DNA of 18,924 nucleotides from JACPIL01 sp964362365 (GTDB lineage Archaea; Nanobdellota; Nanobdellia; Woesearchaeales; GW2011-AR9). The DNA is taken from positions 1 to 18,924 of the forward strand of contig CAYIEF010000019.1 of the NCBI GenBank assembly GCA_964362365.1, read 5' to 3'. This document shows positions 14,196-18,924 of this stretch, in pieces (the first letter of the stretch is position 1; the number at the start of each line of letters is the position of its first letter). Below the pieces are notes generated by a model. That model saw only the letters and a program-made list of their open reading frames with translations, searched no databases and was not told where the DNA came from. Position numbers and translations under genes: made by a program.

Positions 14196-15092
14196 ATGAC
14201 CTCAACAGACATTCAATTTTTAGTCCCATTTTTCTACGATGGAGAAAATATGGTGCAGCGCTCTCCCGGCAGCAGCACTTCAGATTTAACTAAAAAAGTA
14301 CATGCTGTTTTTGATCTAATGCGGGAAGATCCTGCTTCATTACGAGCCAGAGATGTGGCCGCAGTGGTATATGATGAAAATTCACAGCTGGGTAAAAAAG
14401 ATGAAAGGATGGCTCATTTTCAGCGTGTGGCAGGAGTAACCCAGCAATTGGTGACTGCTCTAGCAGAAAAAAATCCAGAATTAGAATTACCTTCTCCACA
14501 AGTAGCTTATTCGATGGGTTTAGTGCATGATCTTTCTAATGCTTTTGCACGATTTGCTGGGGCTTTTAATCAGGAAGAAAAAGAATTATCATTATATCAT
14601 CTGGCGCTCGAATTAGATGTTCCTATTCTTGCTGATGCAGCCCAGCATAATGCCTATTTGGAGATTGCGGACATGATAACGAAGAGAACAGGATTTGCAA
14701 ATATAGAAAAATATACTGCCTGGTCTGATGTCTACAATGATGCCACAAACCCACATAATCTCTCAGATATGTTTTCGGTGTATGGAAATCCTCATGCAGC
14801 TGACGGCAATGATTTTGCGCATGGAAAAGATAAATTTGGTTTAATAGCACTGACAGTTGCTGATTGTCTGGATGATGGCAAGTCTTATCAGCTTGATCTA
14901 GGAGACATGGAGAAACTTAAAGCAAATTTTGATCTGCGTATGTCGGATGTGTTGGCCAGAAGTTATGGTAACAAGATTAAAGCAGGAAAAACTCCTACCG
15001 CTTTCGGTGTAGCTTTGGTGGAGAAGGGCGGCTTGCAGAGAATGGAAAGATATCTTACTACAATCCAAAACTTTCTTTCATCATCTTTATAA
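14196..15092 (+). CDS. HD-domain protein of unknown substrate in the phosphonate cluster
   Basis: I do not recognise the exact family of this 298-residue soluble protein. The middle has HD-superfamily metal ligands: His74 (MAHFQRVAG), His111-Asp112 (GLVHDLSNAF), candidate His135 and His151 (AAQHNAYLE), and Asp223 in LTVADCLDDG. Most HD proteins are metal-dependent phosphohydrolases of nucleotides; some, such as PhnZ, are di-iron oxygenases that cleave hydroxylated phosphonates and use the same ligand set. The first 60 residues and the C-terminus (about 235-298) show nothing familiar. It sits 40 nt after mpnS and 23 nt before ppd, all on the same strand. A role in phosphonate or CMP-phosphonate metabolism is therefore likely but not shown; a nucleotide phosphohydrolase unrelated to the pathway is possible. 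Confidence 0.72.
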   Translation: MTSTDIQFLVPFFYDGENMVQRSPGSSTSDLTKKVHAVFDLMREDPASLRARDVAAVVYDENSQLGKKDERMAHFQRVAGVTQQLVTALAEKNPELELPSPQVAYSMGLVHDLSNAFARFAGAFNQEEKELSLYHLALELDVPILADAAQHNAYLEIADMITKRTGFANIEKYTAWSDVYNDATNPHNLSDMFSVYGNPHAADGNDFAHGKDKFGLIALTVADCLDDGKSYQLDLGDMEKLKANFDLRMSDVLARSYGNKIKAGKTPTAFGVALVEKGGLQRMERYLTTIQNFLSSSL

Positions 15093-15094
15093 AA
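15086..15094 (+). promoter_or_regulatory. TATA box of ppd, overlapping the upstream stop codon
   Basis: TTTATAAAA spans the TAA of the HD-domain gene and is centred 26 nt before the ATG at 15116, indicating an internal promoter with a leaderless ppd message. Confidence 0.6.
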
Positions 15095-15115
15095 GTAGAT
15101 ATTTTCTTTTTTTTA

Positions 15116-16240
15116 ATGATCTCCCCCCAGTTTTTTTTTGATCTCTTAAAAGAGAATGATTTTACATTTTATACCGGTGTTCCTGATTCCTTACTAAAAG
15201 ACTTTTGTGCCTACGTCACCGATCATACTGCGCCTCAGAATCATATCATTGCCGCAAACGAAGGGAATGCTACCGCTTTAGCGTCAGGCTATCATTTGGC
15301 GACAGGAAAAGTTGGCGTGGTTTATCTTCAGAATTCCGGTTTAGGCAACTGCGTCAATCCATTAACTTCGCTTACCGATAAGGAAATTTATTCTATACCG
15401 CTTCTTCTCTTGATCGGCTGGAGGGCTGAGCCAGGAAAAAAAGACGAGCCACAGCATCGCAAAATGGGAAGAATTACTTTGCCCTTGCTGGAGGTCTTAG
15501 AGATCCCCTATGATATTCTTCCAGAAAATGAAGAAGATGCGAAATTAGTAATGCAAAAAGCGAGTGAACACCTAAACAACATTAAAACTCCATATGCCCT
15601 TGTAGTCCGGGAAGGAATTTTTGATTCTTATTTATTGAAAACCAAACAAGCATCTTATTTTCCTTTGATCCGGGAGGAAGCGATAAAATTAGTAGCTTCT
15701 CTTCTGGATAAAGATGATATCATTGTTTCCACTACAGGAAAAACGTCGCGGGAATTGTTTGAATTTCGTAAAGCGGCAGGATACGGCCATCACCAAGATT
15801 TCCTGACGGTCGGCTCGATGGGGCATTCGTCAGCCATAGCTTTAGGCATCGCTTTGCAGAAATGGAATAAGAAAGTATATTGCTTCGATGGTGATGGCGC
15901 GTTGATCATGCACATGGGCATCCTTTCTACCGTAGGAAAATTGCAGCCTTCTAATTTTTATCATATCATTTTCAACAATTTTGCGCACGATTCCGTCGGC
16001 GGGCAGCCAACTGCTGCAGATGTGATTGATATTCCTGCTTTGGCAAGAGCAAATGGATACAAGGAAACATTTCAAGCGCAAACGGCGGACGAGATTAGAA
16101 ATTGTTTATTAAAGATGAAGAATATTGATGGCCCAACATTGCTAGAGGTCCGTTGTAATAAAGGAGCGCGTAAGGATTTGGGAAGGCCAACTCAATCTCC
16201 TCTGGAAAATAAAAAGCAATTCATGGAATTTATCAGATGA
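15116..16240 (+). CDS. ppd: Phosphonopyruvate decarboxylase
   Basis: The 374-residue protein is a thiamine-diphosphate enzyme of the phosphonopyruvate/sulfopyruvate decarboxylase type. The N-terminal PYR domain has FYTGVPDSLLKDFC at 18-31, a Ppd hallmark, and ANEGNATALASGYHLATGK at 47-65 with the cofactor-activating Glu49. GWRAEPGKKDEPQHRKMG (101-118) is typical of Ppd. The C-terminal PP domain has GSMGHSSAIALGIA at 233-246 and the ThDP/Mg motif GDGALIMHMG at 259-268 ending in NNFAHDSVGGQPT at 287-299. It decarboxylates phosphonopyruvate to phosphonoacetaldehyde and makes the thermodynamically unfavourable mutase reaction proceed. Both domains are on one chain, unlike the split sulfopyruvate decarboxylase of methanogens. 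The dehydrogenase starts 18 nt downstream. Confidence 0.95.
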   Translation: MISPQFFFDLLKENDFTFYTGVPDSLLKDFCAYVTDHTAPQNHIIAANEGNATALASGYHLATGKVGVVYLQNSGLGNCVNPLTSLTDKEIYSIPLLLLIGWRAEPGKKDEPQHRKMGRITLPLLEVLEIPYDILPENEEDAKLVMQKASEHLNNIKTPYALVVREGIFDSYLLKTKQASYFPLIREEAIKLVASLLDKDDIIVSTTGKTSRELFEFRKAAGYGHHQDFLTVGSMGHSSAIALGIALQKWNKKVYCFDGDGALIMHMGILSTVGKLQPSNFYHIIFNNFAHDSVGGQPTAADVIDIPALARANGYKETFQAQTADEIRNCLLKMKNIDGPTLLEVRCNKGARKDLGRPTQSPLENKKQFMEFIR

Positions 16241-16247
16241 ATAATTT

Positions 16248-16253
16248 AGGTGA
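16248..16253 (+). promoter_or_regulatory. Shine-Dalgarno site deciding the dehydrogenase start
   Basis: AGGTGA ends 5 nt before the ATG at 16259. It overlaps an in-frame GTG at 16250, which is therefore part of the ribosome binding site rather than the start. Confidence 0.6.
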
Positions 16254-16258
16254 ATAAG

Positions 16259-17416
16259 ATGCAAATACCATCGGAAAAACAACAGGAATATTTTGGTGCT
16301 GGCAGCCTGGCCCGTCTTGATGAAGTGTTAGAGCGGGAGAAACCGTCTTCAATATTCCTGGTGACTGGTAAAAATTCATATAGACAATGCGGTGCACAAA
16401 AAGTGTTGGAACCGCTTCTGCATCCGTACCTGGTAACTTTATTCTCCGACTTTTCCGTCAATCCCCAGATAGAAGATGTAAAGCGCGGAATACGGCTGTT
16501 TCGCCAGAAACGATGCGATCTGGTAATCGCTGTGGGAGGCGGAAGTGCTATCGACATGGGGAAATCAGTTTCCTTTCTCGCTGCCCAGCCCGAAGAGCCG
16601 GAAAAGTATATCAGAAAAGAAATTGTTGCGGTGCATGAACCAAAACCGCTGGTAGTTGTCCCTACCACGGCCGGGACGGGTTCGGAAGCAACTCATTTTG
16701 CCGTCGTATACATCGGAAAAACAAAATATTCTCTTGGCCATCAGGAATGGATGCTGCCTGAGTATGTATTTCTTGATCCAACTCTAACCTTAGATCTTCC
16801 TGAATATATCACTGCTTCAACCGGCATAGATGCATTATGCCAGGCCATGGAATCATATTGGTCTACCCTCTCGACGGAAGAATCTAAAGGATATGCACGG
16901 CAGGCGATTAGGTTGGTGTTAGGAAATCTTGAGGAAGCAGTGAACAGGCCATCTCCGCTGAATCGGGAAGCGATGCTGCTAGGTGCCAATCTAGCCGGGA
17001 AAGCGATAAATATCTCCAAAACTACTGCCTGTCATTCCGTATCTTATCCGATGACCGCTCATTTCGGCGTCTCACACGGCCATGCCTGTGCGTTGACGTT
17101 AGGAGAGATGTCGGTCTATAACGCAGGAATATCTGAGAAGGAGTGCTTGGATCTGCGGGGTGCAGGATATGTCCAGAAGACCATGCAAGACCTGTGCTCT
17201 CTCTTTAAGGTAGATGATGCACGGCAGCTTCAGCAGAAGATAGACAAGCTGATGGATGAGATCGGCCTTGCCAGAAGCTTGGCTGATCTGGATATAACTT
17301 CTCTTGAGCATCATGACATCATCGTTGCTAACGGATTTAATCCAGAACGAGTAAGGAACAATCCCAGGGAGCTGACTGAGGAAGCGCTGAGAGATATTTT
17401 GAGAAGGATAAGTTAA
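16259..17416 (+). CDS. Phosphonoacetaldehyde reductase (iron-containing alcohol dehydrogenase family)
   Basis: The 385-residue protein is a group III (iron-type) alcohol dehydrogenase: GGGSAIDMGKS at 93-103 binds the NAD(P) phosphates and PTTAGTGSE at 135-143 is the family signature. The metal site reads Asp191, His259 and His273; where most family members have the second ligand as His (D-x3-H), this one has Gln195 in DALCQAMESYW. That region resembles phosphonoacetaldehyde/hydroxyethylphosphonate dehydrogenases (PhpC type). It would reduce phosphonoacetaldehyde to 2-hydroxyethylphosphonate, the substrate of MpnS/HEPD. No aminotransferase is present in the window, which speaks against 2-aminoethylphosphonate as the product. 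It follows ppd by 18 nt and is translated from the AGGTGA site. General family is certain; substrate is inferred from context and the DALCQ motif. Confidence 0.9.
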   Translation: MQIPSEKQQEYFGAGSLARLDEVLEREKPSSIFLVTGKNSYRQCGAQKVLEPLLHPYLVTLFSDFSVNPQIEDVKRGIRLFRQKRCDLVIAVGGGSAIDMGKSVSFLAAQPEEPEKYIRKEIVAVHEPKPLVVVPTTAGTGSEATHFAVVYIGKTKYSLGHQEWMLPEYVFLDPTLTLDLPEYITASTGIDALCQAMESYWSTLSTEESKGYARQAIRLVLGNLEEAVNRPSPLNREAMLLGANLAGKAINISKTTACHSVSYPMTAHFGVSHGHACALTLGEMSVYNAGISEKECLDLRGAGYVQKTMQDLCSLFKVDDARQLQQKIDKLMDEIGLARSLADLDITSLEHHDIIVANGFNPERVRNNPRELTEEALRDILRRIS

Positions 17417-17450
17417 ACTGACTCCTGATCTTAAAACCTAATTCCATAAC

Positions 17451-17460
17451 TTTCTTAAAT
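17451..17460 (+). promoter_or_regulatory. TATA-like box of cmk
   Basis: TTTCTTAAAT is centred about 24 nt before the ATG at 17480, suggesting a third promoter within the cluster for cmk and the downstream phosphotransferase. Confidence 0.4.
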
Positions 17461-17479
17461 CGCTTATGTATTAATTTTT

Positions 17480-18214
17480 ATGATGGTGGGAAAGAAAAGA
17501 GAAAAGATGGTCATCACTATCGATGGGTCTTCCTGGACCGGAAAATCAAGTTCCGCGAAAGCTCTGGCAAAGATGTTAGGGTATCAGTATCTAAATACTG
17601 GGGCGATGTTTCGGGCGATCGGATATTTCTTGAAGAAAAAGGGCTTAACCGAAGAAAGAGATGTCATCAATGCAATCAAGGACATAACCATGGAATTTAG
17701 GCTGGTTCAGGGAGAGAGCCGTTTATTTTTGAATGGTGAAGATGTGAATGAGCAGATCACCAATAATGAAGTTGTGTACTTGGCCTCAAAGATAGCCGAT
17801 ATTCCTGCAGTTCGGGAGAAACTTCTTCAACTGCAGCGGCATATTGCTGCTGAGGGTGGATTTGTTGTGGAAGGACGGGATACCGGCACAGCGGTTTTTC
17901 CTGACGCGGATTGGAAATTCTTTTTAGACGCTTCAATGGAGATAAAAGTAAAACGATATTTTAAGATGCTTTCAGCAGAGGAGAAAACAAGCCGCACTCC
18001 CGACGAAGTCCGCAAAATCATTGAAGAGATAGATGCGCGGGATCGAACTAGAACAATCGGTCCATTAGCCAAAGCAAAAGATGCTATAATATATGATAAC
18101 TCGGAAAGCCCCAGCGGGGAACAGGATGCTATCGTGATGTGGTATTACATCACTAAAAAGAATGAGATGATCGATAATCTTAATAACTTCCCTGAAAAGT
18201 TAAATAAGAAATAG
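17480..18214 (+). CDS. cmk: Cytidylate kinase, bacterial type
   Basis: The 244-residue protein is a P-loop NMP kinase that makes CDP from CMP and ATP. ITIDGSSWTGKSS at 12-24 is the P loop, LNTGAMFRA at 38-46 the CMP-binding start, LFLNGEDVNEQI at 82-93 and VVEGRDTGTAVFPDA at 129-143 are hallmarks of bacterial Cmk with its extra NMP-binding insert, and ARDRTRTIGPL at 186-196 is the lid. Archaea normally have a shorter, distinct CMP kinase, so this copy was probably acquired by transfer. About 9 residues precede the usual start; an ATG at 17507 (Met10) is the alternative. Next to a cytidylyltransferase and a CDP-alcohol phosphotransferase it could recycle the CMP released on phosphonate transfer (inference); general nucleotide metabolism is the other possibility. 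The C-terminal 25 residues extend beyond the family core. Confidence 0.88.
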   Translation: MMVGKKREKMVITIDGSSWTGKSSSAKALAKMLGYQYLNTGAMFRAIGYFLKKKGLTEERDVINAIKDITMEFRLVQGESRLFLNGEDVNEQITNNEVVYLASKIADIPAVREKLLQLQRHIAAEGGFVVEGRDTGTAVFPDADWKFFLDASMEIKVKRYFKMLSAEEKTSRTPDEVRKIIEEIDARDRTRTIGPLAKAKDAIIYDNSESPSGEQDAIVMWYYITKKNEMIDNLNNFPEKLNKK

Positions 18215-18222
18215 GAAAAATC

Positions 18223-18924
18223 ATGGTCACCATCCAAGAAATTCGAGAAAAGTGCAAGAAGGAGTATTGGGGTTTCTCCAACAGGCTAGTTCATGAAGTG
18301 GGATTTTATTTCACTAAACCGTTCATCAACACGCCCATTACTTCCAATCAGGTTACGTTGTTTTGGCTCTTTTTGGGATTAGTGGGAGCGGTACTGTTAT
18401 CGACGGGCGCTTATAGATGGATGCTATTAGGTATCATTGTTTACCATTTAGGGCATTTTTTTGATTGCGTGGATGGTAATTTAGCAAGGTATCGTAATAA
18501 ATCCACCTTGAAGGGACAATATCTGGAGCAGATCGCGCATCACATAACTATCATTTCAGTATTATGTGGCTTGACAGTTGGGACTTTTAAGATAACTAAT
18601 GATGTTCGTTCGTTGTATGTCGGAGGGGTCGCTGTCGGTGCTTTTGTATTCGCCAAGCTTTTCAATCTTAATTTAATCTCCTACAAGGGTGAACAACGGG
18701 AAAGAGTAGCTGAAATTATGACTCAGCTCAATCCCAGAAAGAGAAGCAAATTTACTATTTTTATATTTGGGTTTGTAAGGATCGAGCATCCGCTTAATCT
18801 AATGTTTTTTACCATCTTACTCAATCAACCATTTATCGGTTTAGGTTGTTATGCAGTGCTGCACACAGTAGAGATGGTGAAGAAACTGGCTACGACGCTT
18901 ATAAAACTGCAGAAGGCGGATGAT
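18223..18924 (+). CDS. CDP-alcohol phosphotransferase-family membrane protein (3' end outside the window)
   Basis: The reading frame opens at the ATG 8 nt after cmk and has no stop for 234 codons. It has the family motif in altered form: DCVDGNLAR at 81-89, then eight residues and Gly98, matching D-x2-DG-x2-AR-x8-G. The last two Asp of the usual G-x3-D-x3-D are Glu102 and His106. Membrane segments lie near 44-62, 66-80, 107-122, 131-147 and 190-214. Normal members transfer a phospho-alcohol from CDP to a second alcohol, as in phospholipid synthesis. Relatives in phosphonate clusters (PntD-like) are thought to transfer a phosphonate from its CMP adduct to a lipid or glycan. Here the substrate would be CMP-methylphosphonate or CMP-hydroxyethylphosphonate (inference). 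The Asp changes may mean altered metal binding or a different mechanism. Confidence 0.85.
   Translation, partial: MVTIQEIREKCKKEYWGFSNRLVHEVGFYFTKPFINTPITSNQVTLFWLFLGLVGAVLLSTGAYRWMLLGIIVYHLGHFFDCVDGNLARYRNKSTLKGQYLEQIAHHITIISVLCGLTVGTFKITNDVRSLYVGGVAVGAFVFAKLFNLNLISYKGEQRERVAEIMTQLNPRKRSKFTIFIFGFVRIEHPLNLMFFTILLNQPFIGLGCYAVLHTVEMVKKLATTLIKLQKADD

Noticed and set aside
15116..16240. Sulfopyruvate decarboxylase for coenzyme M synthesis
   Set aside because: The enzyme is single-chain with Ppd hallmarks and lies beside PEP mutase; no coenzyme M genes are nearby.
16246..16668. Minus-strand open frame of 140 codons
   Set aside because: It is antisense to the alcohol dehydrogenase, whose GGGS and PTTAGTGSE motifs are clear.

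Overview
The window looks like part of a DPANN-type archaeal genome (Woesearchaeota/Pacearchaeota-like is my best guess; the phylum is inferred). The evidence is as follows. Most transcription units have a TATA-like box centred about 24-30 nt before the start codon, which implies leaderless or very short-leader mRNAs. A lone 5S rRNA gene has its own TATA box and no 16S or 23S beside it. A large, sequon-rich, double-membrane-anchored surface protein and a small archaeal-style winged-helix regulator are also present. The sequence is AT-rich.

Region 1 (1-3700): a cold-shock-domain protein; on the minus strand a 595-residue fusion that appears to hold all three enzymes from fructose-6-phosphate to GDP-mannose (nucleotidyltransferase, PMM2-type HAD phosphomannomutase, cupin mannose-6-phosphate isomerase); a 5S rRNA gene whose last 23 nt are repeated 185 bp downstream around a hairpin-rich segment; and an APH-fold small-molecule kinase.

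Region 2 (3748-6764): a tight nucleotide-sugar operon: sugar-1-phosphate nucleotidyltransferase, UDP-glucose 6-dehydrogenase and UDP-glucose 4-epimerase.

Region 3 (6778-11351): a cell-surface protein, a divergent winged-helix regulator, an FkbM-type methyltransferase, a membrane-bound family-2 glycosyltransferase and a hexapeptide-repeat acetyltransferase. These suit the building and decoration of a surface glycan.

Region 4 (11459-18924, continuing off the end): a phosphonate biosynthesis cluster. It encodes a cytidylyltransferase-PEP mutase fusion, a methylphosphonate synthase/HEPD-family iron dioxygenase whose ligand pattern matches methylphosphonate synthase, an HD-domain protein, phosphonopyruvate decarboxylase, a phosphonoacetaldehyde-reductase-like iron alcohol dehydrogenase, a bacterial-type CMP kinase and a CDP-alcohol phosphotransferase-family membrane protein. 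The natural reading is PEP -> phosphonopyruvate -> phosphonoacetaldehyde -> 2-hydroxyethylphosphonate -> methylphosphonate, then CMP activation, transfer to a lipid or glycan acceptor and CMP recycling. Together with the neighbouring glycan genes this suggests a phosphonate-decorated cell surface, comparable in logic to that of Nitrosopumilus. An oxygen-dependent methylphosphonate pathway in such a small-genome archaeon would be a potential source of methane precursor and is the main point of interest.
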